Source of the DNA: Dehalococcoidia bacterium
GTDB lineage: Bacteria; Chloroflexota; Dehalococcoidia; Dehalococcoidales; UBA1222
Assembly (NCBI GenBank): GCA_009776515.1
Contig: WRNP01000041.1
Location: 1 to 13,112 of the forward strand
DNA: 13,112 nt
Direction: 5' to 3'
Positions 6,530 through 13,112 of the stretch are shown here, piece by piece (position 1 is the first letter of the stretch; every line of letters begins with the position of its first letter). The notes beneath the pieces were generated by a model that was not told the origin of the DNA, did not search any database, and was given only the letters and a program-made list of their open reading frames with translations. The position numbers and the translations under genes are program-made.

Positions 6530-6810
6530 TTGTATAATTACCAAATAGGCAATGCACTTAATAATATCATGTCTGCGAAAGCAAACCATATCATGCAGTC
6601 AAAGCCTGCGCGGGACATGTTCGGGGTTAAAAGCTGGCGTTATGCTTACTCCATAATCAACTCAGTTTTGAGCAATGGCGCTGGCGCACTAAACCCAAAG
6701 ACAGGGGCATGATTTATTCGTATTTCGCATATGGTCAAACGGTTGATGTTGTGACAAGAATTGTTAACGGCATCCTTGCTATTGTCGATGCTTTGGTTAG
6801 AACACGATGA
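6530..6810 (+). pseudogene. Frameshifted polymorphic-toxin C-terminal fragment (toxin type 35-like)
   Basis: The first frame (TTG at 6530 to TGA at 6710-6712) reads NALNNIMSAKANHIMQSKPA, then FGVKSW and SIINSVLSNG. The second frame (ATG 6709 to TGA 6808-6810) continues with MIYSYFAYGQTVDVVTRIVN and GILAIVDALVRTR. Joined, they look like one C-terminal domain: a helical part with the HIMQSK motif and a terminal beta-hairpin GQTVxVxxRxVNGxxxIxDAxV. From memory this resembles the tip annotated 'polymorphic toxin type 35', in which I would expect HIMQSKHAW where this sequence has HIMQSKPAR. No start codon with ribosome binding site and no upstream delivery protein exist here, so it is a remnant. 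No intact immunity gene follows it. Confidence 0.5.
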
Positions 6811-6844
6811 CAGTATGAGATATTTCATTCCAGGTCGGGTAGAT

Positions 6845-6867
6845 ACCTCGCAGCTCTGCTGCGGGGT
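6845..6867. repeat. Strong hairpin, REP- or terminator-like
   Basis: ACCTCGCAGC (6845-6854), loop TCT, GCTGCGGGGT (6858-6867) forms a 10-bp stem with a single G-T wobble. The following bases (GGTTCATTTGCTT) are only moderately T-rich. I recall similar CTCGCAGC/GCTGCGGGG hairpins as dispersed repeats in other anaerobes, but I cannot verify the copy number here. It could act as a terminator for the island or be the relic of a repeat element. Confidence 0.45.
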
Positions 6868-7264
6868 GGTTCATTTGCTTAGCCCCAATGATCTTGTCGT
6901 AGAAGCCCTGAGCCTAGGAGCGAGAGATCAACGCAGGGGACGTGCTGAGGCAAGAAATGACTTCTCAAATCTATCTGGCCTCTTGTTCCCGGGACAAACT
7001 GCCATAGAGAAGTATTTTAGAGAGATTATTCTGAGAGTATACGGATTGACTGGATAACCCATTGCTTGCATTGGGTGTCAACAGCGGCTCAAATTCTAGC
7101 GCCCAAGCGTCGAGGTGACACTTGGCGGGATATAGTCAGGTGTTCGCCAAATGCTTCGGTGCTCAATAGACTGAGCGTGGCAATGCTCAGAAAACTGTCT
7201 GCAATCTACTCACAGTCCATCTGCTATCCTAATAGCAGTACTTCAGCTTTAATATTGAGAAGCC

Positions 7265-7294
7265 TTGACAAGACTGCTAATATGCGTCTAATAT
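7265..7294 (+). promoter_or_regulatory. Sigma-70-type promoter for the antiporter gene
   Basis: A perfect -35 TTGACA (7265-7270) is followed after 18 bp by TAATAT (7289-7294). TATAAC at 7292-7297 is an alternative -10 but at 21 bp spacing. The predicted start of transcription would lie about 35-40 bp before the TTG start codon at 7341. Confidence 0.55.
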
Positions 7295-7340
7295 AACTCT
7301 GTTAGCAAATTCAAGGGCAGGCTTACTAGAGGAGACGCGA

Positions 7341-8567
7341 TTGGATTTTACAACCGAAGTCATCTTCGATTTTGCGGTCATCATGACCGTGGCGGGAGTG
7401 GTTACCTATATCTTCCATAAGATAAAACAGCCGCTTATCTTAGGGTATCTCATCGCGGGCATTATTATTGGCCCATACCTTTTGCCTCTTAATATCATTA
7501 GGCAGCCTGGTGTTGAGAGTGCTTTTGCGGAGCTCGGGGTTCTTGTTCTACTCTTTGCTATTGGGCTTGAGTTCCCCCTGTCTAAACTTCTGAAAATCGG
7601 CCTGAAAACATATGCTGTGATCTCGGTTATCGAGATTGCACTCATGTTTGCCCTGAGTTTCCTGGTGGGGTATCTGATGCATTGGTCCCCGACGGACTCG
7701 CTCTTTTTGAGTGCAGCCCTGGCTTCCAGTAGCACTGTGGTAATCGCCAAGGTACTCACCGACATGAAGAAGTTAAAAGATGTTTCCGCCACGGTGATGA
7801 TGGGTGTTCTGGTAGTTGAGGACTTGGCGGTAGTACTTATTTTGTCACTTATTACCTCCATTGTTGGTGCCGACTCGCTTTCGGCGCTGGATCTCACTTG
7901 GACGGTGGGCAAAATAGTCCTGTTCATCGTTGGTGTGTTAGCCATCGGTCTCTTTACTATCCCTCGCATTATTGACCGGATTAACCATCCAGAGGAAGGT
8001 GAGTTCCAAGCCGAACATGACGAGGTGTTGGTGTTGGTTGCCCTGGGGTTTGCTTTAGGGTTATCCATCCTTGCCCACTTTATCGGGTTGTCCATGGCCA
8101 TCGGGGCTTTCTTAATGGGGGTGCTTATCGCTAACTCCAAATCTGCGGGGCGTATCGTCTACCTCTCTCATCGCATTAAGGAGTTATTTGGTGCCTTGTT
8201 CTTTGTATCTATCGGCATGCATATTGATATTACCCTGTTTGGGGAATTCATAATTCCGACAATTGTGGTGATCGTCATCATGCTCTTCGGCAAAGTGATC
8301 GGTTGCAGCGCTGGCACTCGTCTCATGGGCTATGACCTTTCAACATCGCTAAAAGTCGGTTTCGGCATGGGGCAGATAGGCGAATTTGCTTTAATTGTGG
8401 CCAAAGTGGGGCAGGATTTGGGGGTTGTTAGTTCTTTTTTATTCCCGACGGTCGGTGTGGCGGTGGCGGTTACGGCCTTTCTGACACCGTATCTTATCAA
8501 GGCCAGCTATCGGATAGATACGAGCAGGTGGCCGGCGTGGCTCAGGGGGCGACCGAGCAAGGTTTGA
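7341..8567 (+). CDS. CPA2-family cation/proton antiporter, membrane domain only
   Basis: The 408-aa polytopic protein belongs to the Na_H_Exchanger/KefB-like group that exchanges Na+ or K+ for protons across the cytoplasmic membrane. Roughly 12 hydrophobic segments cover residues 5-385. Recognisable motifs are GYLIAGIIIGP (35-45), ELGVLVLLFAIGLEF (64-78), SSSTVVIAKVL (129-139), the ion-site pair Glu160-Asp161 in VVEDLAVVLIL, and FGMGQIGEFALI (341-352). The pair is E-D, not the Asp-Asp of electrogenic NapA-type or the Gln-Asp of KefC-type proteins, so ion choice cannot be read with certainty. The C-terminal RCK/TrkA_N regulatory domain of full KefB/KefC is absent and the protein ends with a short basic tail. 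The start is TTG, supported by AGAGGAGA at 7328-7335. No operon partner is adjacent. Confidence 0.88.
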   Translation: MDFTTEVIFDFAVIMTVAGVVTYIFHKIKQPLILGYLIAGIIIGPYLLPLNIIRQPGVESAFAELGVLVLLFAIGLEFPLSKLLKIGLKTYAVISVIEIALMFALSFLVGYLMHWSPTDSLFLSAALASSSTVVIAKVLTDMKKLKDVSATVMMGVLVVEDLAVVLILSLITSIVGADSLSALDLTWTVGKIVLFIVGVLAIGLFTIPRIIDRINHPEEGEFQAEHDEVLVLVALGFALGLSILAHFIGLSMAIGAFLMGVLIANSKSAGRIVYLSHRIKELFGALFFVSIGMHIDITLFGEFIIPTIVVIVIMLFGKVIGCSAGTRLMGYDLSTSLKVGFGMGQIGEFALIVAKVGQDLGVVSSFLFPTVGVAVAVTAFLTPYLIKASYRIDTSRWPAWLRGRPSKV

Positions 8568-8785
8568 GATTCAATAGGCAGTTTTAACGAGCTACTGCGG
8601 GGCGCTCGTGATGCCAAGCGGGTATATGCGTGATATCAGGCCGCCAGGTAAGCCTTGGGCTCTATTGCGATGTGGCAAGCGGAACTGGGAGCCCAAAAAA
8701 CAAGATATAGGTGGTGGGCTGATATATTGCCGGGGCCCTGCGGGGACCTCTTTGGTTTCTACTTCAGCGGTGCGGCGTTCTCATC
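8568..8785. other. Non-coding spacer with a long-range hairpin
   Basis: This lies between the antiporter stop and the ino1 promoter. The spacer up to the ino1 start is 316 bp in all. It contains a perfect 8-bp stem TTGGGCTC (8655-8662)/GAGCCCAA (8689-8696) enclosing a second stem TTGC (8665-8668)/GCAA (8675-8678), and ACGAGC (8587-8592)/GCTCGT (8604-8609) close to the antiporter stop. No stem is followed by a clear T-run on the + strand. The open frame at 8608-8826 runs through the promoter and has no ribosome binding site, so I do not call a gene. Confidence 0.4.
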
Positions 8786-8814
8786 TTGACATTCCCGCGC
8801 TCAAAAGTTATAGT
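8786..8814 (+). promoter_or_regulatory. Near-consensus sigma-70 promoter of ino1
   Basis: TTGACA (8786-8791), a 17-bp spacer and TATAGT (8809-8814) match the housekeeping consensus except for one base in the -10. Transcription would begin near 8821, leaving a leader of about 63 nt that includes a small GGCC-ATTT-GGCC hairpin (8841-8852). This indicates that ino1 is transcribed independently of the antiporter gene. Confidence 0.75.
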
Positions 8815-8883
8815 TCAGGCGGCTAAACGCTATTTGGCAAGGCCATTTGGCCCAATCCTGGCGGACGAAGAAAGAGGTGACCC

Positions 8884-9981
8884 GTGGGTAAAATTAATGT
8901 GGCTGTTATCGGAGTTGGTAACTGTTGCTCCTCGCTGGTGCAGGGTGTGCATTTTTATAAGAAAGCTCGAGAAGGGGACTTTGTGCCAGGGTTGATGCAT
9001 GTCAATCTGGGCGGCTATCACATCAGCGACATCAACTTCGTGGCTGCTTTCGATATCGACAAGAACAAGGTCGGCAAAGATTTTGCCGAGGCTATCTATG
9101 CCAAGCCCAACAACACTTATAAGTTTGCTGATGTTCCCAAGATAGGCGTCAAGGTTGAGCGGGGCATGACCCACGATGGATTGGGAAAATACCTCTCGCA
9201 GATCATTGAGAAAGCTCCCGGACCGACCGCCGATATCGTAAAGATCCTAAAGGATACCAAGGCCGATGTGGTAATCAATTATTTGCCGGTGGGCAGTGAG
9301 GAAGCCACCAAATGGTACGTGGAGCAGGTACTTGAGGCTGGTTGCGCTTTTATCAACTGCATTCCGGTCTTCATCGCCCGAGAGAAATATTGGCAGCAGC
9401 GTTTTGAAAAGAAAGGCCTGCCTATTATCGGTGATGATATCAAATCTCAGGTAGGGGCGACCATTGTGCACCGCGTCCTCACTCGCCTTTTCATGGATCG
9501 GGGGGTTAAGTTGGAGAAGACCTATCAGCTTAACTTCGGAGGCAACACCGACTTCATGAATATGCTGGAGCGTGAGCGTCTGGAGAGCAAGAAGATCTCC
9601 AAGACGGGGGCTGTTACCTCGCAGCTTGACTATAAGATGGATCCAAATGATGTACATGTTGGGCCATCGGACTACGTGCCTTGGCTGGAGGATCAAAAGT
9701 TTTGCCATATTCGCATGGAGGGATGTACTTTCGGTGATGTTCCCTTGCGCGTGGAATGCAAGCTTGAGGTTTGGGATAGTCCGAACTCGGCGGGTGTGGT
9801 CATTGATGCCGTCCGCTGCGCCAAGCTGGCGCTGGATAACGGCATCAAGGGCGCTCTTACGGCGCCATCGTCATATTTTATGAAGTCTCCTCCAGTGCAG
9901 TACACCGATGACCAAGCGCGGTGCATGGTAGAAGAATATATCGCCGAAATGAGTCGCCCCAAGGACGAGACCAAGGGCTAA
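8884..9981 (+). CDS. ino1: Inositol-3-phosphate synthase
   Basis: The enzyme converts glucose 6-phosphate to 1D-myo-inositol 3-phosphate with NAD+ in the cytoplasm, the first step to inositol lipids and inositol-based solutes. At 365 aa it has the length of actinobacterial and archaeal-type enzymes, not the ~530 aa of eukaryotic ones. Visible are the Rossmann start INVAVIGVGNCCSSL (4-18), FDIDKNKVG (56-64), INYLPVGSEEATKWY (131-145), GDDIKSQVGATIVHR (183-197), the catalytic-core strand NFGGNTDFMNM (217-227) and the C-terminal return NSAGVVIDAVRCAKLAL. The start is GTG after AGAGGTGA (8873-8880). It has its own promoter. No phosphatase or phosphatidylinositol-phosphate synthase gene is adjacent, so the end product (lipid or compatible solute) cannot be told from here. 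Confidence 0.94.
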   Translation: MGKINVAVIGVGNCCSSLVQGVHFYKKAREGDFVPGLMHVNLGGYHISDINFVAAFDIDKNKVGKDFAEAIYAKPNNTYKFADVPKIGVKVERGMTHDGLGKYLSQIIEKAPGPTADIVKILKDTKADVVINYLPVGSEEATKWYVEQVLEAGCAFINCIPVFIAREKYWQQRFEKKGLPIIGDDIKSQVGATIVHRVLTRLFMDRGVKLEKTYQLNFGGNTDFMNMLERERLESKKISKTGAVTSQLDYKMDPNDVHVGPSDYVPWLEDQKFCHIRMEGCTFGDVPLRVECKLEVWDSPNSAGVVIDAVRCAKLALDNGIKGALTAPSSYFMKSPPVQYTDDQARCMVEEYIAEMSRPKDETKG

Positions 9982-10244
9982 CATCCCGTTCTCGGTAATA
10001 GCTACCCGAAATTGCAGGGCGCTCGTGCTTTAAATCTGGGTTCTCATGCAGAATCTGAAAGAAGCGTTGGCGTTGTGCAGTCCTTTGCCCATGATAAGAT
10101 GATACCTCTATGCTGCCTGATGCAGCCTTGATATCAAAGACCAGGGGGTGTAGAGCGGCTTCATTGCCGTGAGGCAAAAAGAGTTGCGGCGGGCTTGGGC
10201 TTTGCCCTTAGTGCCCAGGCTGACCGCTTAACGCCAAGAGTACC
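9982..10244. other. Intergenic region before the activase gene
   Basis: This 263-bp gap shows no gene. A TCGGTA (9992-9997)/TACCCGA (10003-10009) bulged hairpin follows ino1 without a T-run. A poor promoter candidate is TTGTGC (10073-10078), 16 bp, TAAGAT (10095-10100). GCTGC/GCAGC (10112-10116 with 10122-10126) gives a small stem. None of these is strong. Confidence 0.35.
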
Positions 10245-13112
10245 ATGAGCTATTCTCTAGGGCTGGACATAGGCTCAGCGAGCGTCAAGCTGTCCCTCAT
10301 TGGCGAAGCGGGCGCGGCTGTTCATTTCGATGCGCTCGGCCTCCTTTCATCGCCGGCGGTTACGGTGAATGCTCTGCTTGGGCGCTTGCCGCCGGGCATA
10401 GCTTTAGATGATATCGCCAGTGCGGGGGTCACGGGTGTTGGTCAGACGACGGTGCCTGCTAAGGCTGGCTGGTCGTATTTCAGTAATGCGCTTGCTACGG
10501 CTGCAGGGGCCTTGTCGGCCTATCCCACAGTACGTACCATCATTCAGATAGGTGCTCAAAGCTCGCTGGTTGTCGAATTGGAAGACGGTCTAAAGAGGCC
10601 GTGGAAGGTGGCGACCAATCCCCTCTGTGCGGCGGGTACAGGCCGCTTTCTGGAACAACAGGCCTATCGTTTGGGCATCAGCTTGGACGAACTGGCACGT
10701 TTGGCTTTGGGTTGCCAAGGAAAACCGCCGCGCATTGCCGCGCGTTGTAGCGTATTTGCCAAGAGTGACTTAATCCATCTACAGCAAAAAGGCGTGCCTG
10801 TTCCAGCCCTGCTTTATGGACTGTGCGAGGCCGTGGCCCGTCTGGTGGTCTCGCTCAAGAAAGGATCTTTCTGCGAACCGGTTCTGCTGGTAGGAGGGGT
10901 GGCGGGCAACCGTGCCATCCTGAACGCCTTGGAAGAAGCGCTCACGTTGCGCAATGGTCAGGCCACTGGTGTCACCGTACCGGATAACTACCTCCACATT
11001 CAAGCGCTGGGCGCGGCGTACCTTGCCCGAGACAGCGGTCAACCAGCGCAGTTGCCCTTGGAGGAAGAGGGGAGTAAGGCCCACTATGAGCTGTCTGCTC
11101 TGCCCCAGGTCACGGCAACCAGGGCAGAGGCAGCCGGTATCAAAGGGATTTGCTGCGGATATTTGGGAGTGGATGTGGGTTCGACCTCTACCAAGGCGGT
11201 TATCCTGGACGAGACGGGCAAAACGGTGCTTGCCAAGAGCTATCTTATGACCGCAGGGCAGCCAGTGGCCGCCGTACAACAGGTGTGCCGCAACCTGCTT
11301 GAAGCAGGCGCGGGGCAAGTCAAGGTGCTGGCCGCAGGCATCACTGGTTCCGGCCGATACTTGGTGGGTAGCTTTATTGGAGCTGATCTTATCAAGAATG
11401 AGATTACCGCTCAGGCTCGTGCAGCCTCCGAACTTGATTCCGAAGCTGATGTCATTGAGATCGGCGGTCAGGACAGCAAGCTTATCATCAAGCGTGCCGG
11501 AGCGGTGGCCGACTACCAAATGAACAAAGCCTGTGCTGCGGGTACCGGAAGCTTTATCGATGAGCTAGCTGAGCTATTAGGGGTAACTGCCAAGAACGGG
11601 GACTTCGCGCGTCTGGCGCTCTCGGCTCCTTATACTGTTGACCTGGGCTCGCGCTGTGCGGCATTCATCGGGCAGGCGGTTGCTGCGGCGCGCCAGGAGG
11701 GGTTGGGGTTGGATGTCATCACCGCTAGTCTTACCAATTCTATTGCCAAGAATTATTTAAGCAAGGTCGTGGCCCACCGCCGGCTGGGGAGGAAGATTAT
11801 CCTAACCGGAGCCGTCTTTTACAACGAGGCGGTAATCGCTGCCTTTCGCCAGCAGCTGCCAGACAAGGAGCTTCTGGTTGCTGAGCACCGCGAGGTGAGC
11901 GGAGCCATCGGGGCAGCCTTGCTGGCTAAGGAAGAAGCGAAAGGTGCCACCTCGTGCTTTAAGGGCTTTGCCGCTGTGGCAGAGGGACACTGTGAGCTTA
12001 GCAGCTTTACCTGCAAGCATTGCGATAATAACTGTGCTATCACCCGTATGAAGCTGGCGGATGGGGGTGCGACCTACTATGGCAGTCGCTGTGATCGCTA
12101 TGACGCTGAGGCGGGGGCTAAGAAGCAGGCCACCTATTTCGAGGCACGGGCGGAACTTCTCTTTGCGGACTATCGCGAGGGGATGGGGTCGGGTCTCACG
12201 GTGGGCATCCCGCGCGCTCTTCAAGTATATGACTTTGCTCCCTTGCTCCTCGGTTTTCTGAGCGCCCTGGGGGTCAAGACCGTCCTGTCTAGTACCACCA
12301 ATCAGGAGATCATGGAACAGGCCGTGGAGCTAGGCTATACCGATTCCTGTCTACCTATTAAGTTGCTCTATGGCCACACCGCCTCGCTTGCTAATCGTTG
12401 CGACTTCATTCTTTACCCCTGTAGCATTCGCATGGGTCTCCAGGATGGCAACGAGAACCAGAAATACTCCTGCCCTTTGGTCCAAGCATCGCCCTTTATG
12501 CTACGGAGTGCATTTGGGTTGGGCAAGAGGCTGTTGGTGCCCATCTTGGACTTTAGTCGAGGCGAGACAGAGGTGATTAACAACTTGACGACAGTGGCGC
12601 ACGAGCTTGGCTTCGCACACGGTCAGGGGCGGGCAGCAGCCTTGGCGGGGCTTGCCTCTCAAAAACGTTTTGAGGCGGCGCGCCTCAGTCTTGGAAGAAG
12701 GATTCTGTCGGAACTTAAGGAATCTGGGCGGCCGGGGGTGGTCATCTTTGCCCGCTCATATATGTCGCAGGATCCGGGGGCCAATTTGGGGGTGGCGGAG
12801 AAACTTGCCCAGCTAGGGGTGGCGGCTGTACCCTTGGATTGCCTGCCTCTGGAGAGCGTCAATCCTCGCATGGTCTCTGATCGCCCATATTGGTTTTATG
12901 AGAGCAAATTCATCGCTGGGGCGACTATTGTGACTGGCACCTCCGGCCTTTTCGGCCTCGTCATCGGCAACTTTGGCTGCGGTCCGAACTCTTTTATGCT
13001 AAATATTATTGAGGACGTCATGGCGGGCAAGCCATTGGGGCAAATAGAAATTGACGAACATGCCGCTGAGGCGGGGTTGGTGACGCGGCTGGAGGCCTTT
13101 ACGGACACCATC
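10245..13112 (+). CDS. Large acyl-CoA dehydratase activase-related protein (BadF/BadG/BcrA/BcrD type), 3' truncated by the window
   Basis: The frame is open from ATG 10245 to the window end (956 codons). An in-frame TGA at 10221 and no other start fix the ATG; the ribosome binding site is weak. Such proteins use ATP to drive electrons onto 2-hydroxyacyl-CoA dehydratases or benzoyl-CoA reductases; large fused ones are mostly uncharacterised. Order: ASKHA module 1 (about 1-270; GLDIGSASVKL), module 2 (about 306-565; LGVDVGSTSTK, EIGGQDSKLI), a Cys cluster CKHCDNNC (590-597), a DUF2229-like region (from about 650; GIPRAL, CLPIKLLYGH at 702), then a dehydratase-like part (GNFGCGPNSF, EIDEHAAEAG). 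Each module has the Cys pair of HgdC-type activases: Cys128/Cys168 and Cys430/Cys471, so one chain could form the [4Fe-4S] cluster that HgdC builds as a homodimer. Module 1 reads GAQSS (103-107) where module 2 has GGQDS. Full-length relatives are about 1400 aa. Confidence 0.92.
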   Translation, partial: MSYSLGLDIGSASVKLSLIGEAGAAVHFDALGLLSSPAVTVNALLGRLPPGIALDDIASAGVTGVGQTTVPAKAGWSYFSNALATAAGALSAYPTVRTIIQIGAQSSLVVELEDGLKRPWKVATNPLCAAGTGRFLEQQAYRLGISLDELARLALGCQGKPPRIAARCSVFAKSDLIHLQQKGVPVPALLYGLCEAVARLVVSLKKGSFCEPVLLVGGVAGNRAILNALEEALTLRNGQATGVTVPDNYLHIQALGAAYLARDSGQPAQLPLEEEGSKAHYELSALPQVTATRAEAAGIKGICCGYLGVDVGSTSTKAVILDETGKTVLAKSYLMTAGQPVAAVQQVCRNLLEAGAGQVKVLAAGITGSGRYLVGSFIGADLIKNEITAQARAASELDSEADVIEIGGQDSKLIIKRAGAVADYQMNKACAAGTGSFIDELAELLGVTAKNGDFARLALSAPYTVDLGSRCAAFIGQAVAAARQEGLGLDVITASLTNSIAKNYLSKVVAHRRLGRKIILTGAVFYNEAVIAAFRQQLPDKELLVAEHREVSGAIGAALLAKEEAKGATSCFKGFAAVAEGHCELSSFTCKHCDNNCAITRMKLADGGATYYGSRCDRYDAEAGAKKQATYFEARAELLFADYREGMGSGLTVGIPRALQVYDFAPLLLGFLSALGVKTVLSSTTNQEIMEQAVELGYTDSCLPIKLLYGHTASLANRCDFILYPCSIRMGLQDGNENQKYSCPLVQASPFMLRSAFGLGKRLLVPILDFSRGETEVINNLTTVAHELGFAHGQGRAAALAGLASQKRFEAARLSLGRRILSELKESGRPGVVIFARSYMSQDPGANLGVAEKLAQLGVAAVPLDCLPLESVNPRMVSDRPYWFYESKFIAGATIVTGTSGLFGLVIGNFGCGPNSFMLNIIEDVMAGKPLGQIEIDEHAAEAGLVTRLEAFTDTI

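Larger units (their letters stand above)
6811..7340. other. 530-bp stretch without a convincing gene
   Basis: Between the last toxin-like fragment and the antiporter gene I see no supported coding region. The frames at 6761-7057 and 7066-7296 lack ribosome binding sites and overlap the pseudogene or the antiporter promoter. The stretch holds the hairpin at 6845-6867, the second copy of the 13-bp repeat at 6966-6978, and further small inverted repeats such as CTGAGC/GCTCAG (7171-7176 with 7185-7190, 8-nt loop). The antiporter promoter lies at its right end. Confidence 0.6.

Noticed and set aside
6761..7057. 98-aa + strand frame
   Set aside because: It overlaps the better-reading toxin-tail frame ending at 6810, runs through the 6845-6867 hairpin and has no ribosome binding site.
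7066..7296. 76-aa + strand frame
   Set aside because: It runs through the TTGACA promoter of the antiporter gene, crosses several inverted repeats and has no ribosome binding site.
7406..8140. 244-aa open frame on the minus strand
   Set aside because: Antisense shadow of the antiporter gene; the + strand product has all CPA2 motifs.
8608..8826. 72-aa + strand frame between antiporter and ino1
   Set aside because: It overlaps the near-consensus ino1 promoter; composition is Gly/Ser/Arg-rich noise and no ribosome binding site precedes it.
8600..10027. 11-bp direct repeat GGGCGCTCGTG at 8600-8610 and 10017-10027, after the antiporter and after ino1
   Set aside because: Many 11-mer pairs are expected by chance in 13 kb, and the surrounding bases do not match.
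10779..11519. 246-aa open frame on the minus strand
   Set aside because: It lies wholly inside the activase gene, whose + frame carries clear motifs; it has no ribosome binding site and no recognisable protein text. It is a coding shadow.
1..13112. CRISPR arrays, rRNA and tRNA genes
   Set aside because: I looked for regularly spaced repeats, cloverleaf-like ends and rRNA-like text in the gaps and saw none.

Overview
The window looks like a piece of an anaerobic bacterial chromosome, most likely Chloroflexota and possibly Dehalococcoidia. This is inferred from the short-type IF-2, the style of the NusA KH region, the actinobacterial-length inositol-3-phosphate synthase and the giant acyl-CoA dehydratase activase. 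No marker gene in the window settles the taxonomy. All convincing genes lie on the + strand.

Layout. (1) Positions 1-4588 carry the conserved translation/transcription cluster nusA (3' part), ylxR/rnpM, infB, rbfA and truB. A 177-bp gap separates infB from rbfA. (2) Positions 4589-7340 are an accessory island. It starts with a 100-bp MITE (16-bp perfect terminal inverted repeats, CTAA target duplication), followed by small AT-richer genes and gene fragments. Intact small genes with good or fair start signals (81 aa; 167 aa with two membrane segments; 111 aa) alternate with start-less or frameshifted fragments that read like the C-terminal ends of secreted polymorphic toxins. I interpret this as a decaying array of orphan toxin-tip/immunity cassettes. 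(3) Positions 7341-8567 encode a CPA2-type cation/proton antiporter consisting of the membrane domain only. (4) Positions 8884-9981 encode inositol-3-phosphate synthase behind a near-consensus sigma-70 promoter (TTGACA-17-TATAGT). (5) From 10245 to the window end, one 956-codon open frame encodes the N-terminal part of a large BadF/BadG/BcrA/BcrD-type activase. It has two ASKHA modules, a Cys cluster, a DUF2229-like region and the start of a dehydratase-like C-terminal part.

How the parts relate. The first block is a ribosome maturation and translation-initiation operon. The antiporter, inositol-phosphate synthase and activase genes are separated by 260-320 bp gaps, and promoter-like sequences precede at least the first two, so they are probably independent transcription units. 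The most interesting region is the island, where toxin-like tails and immunity-like genes alternate and the toxin side is preferentially broken.
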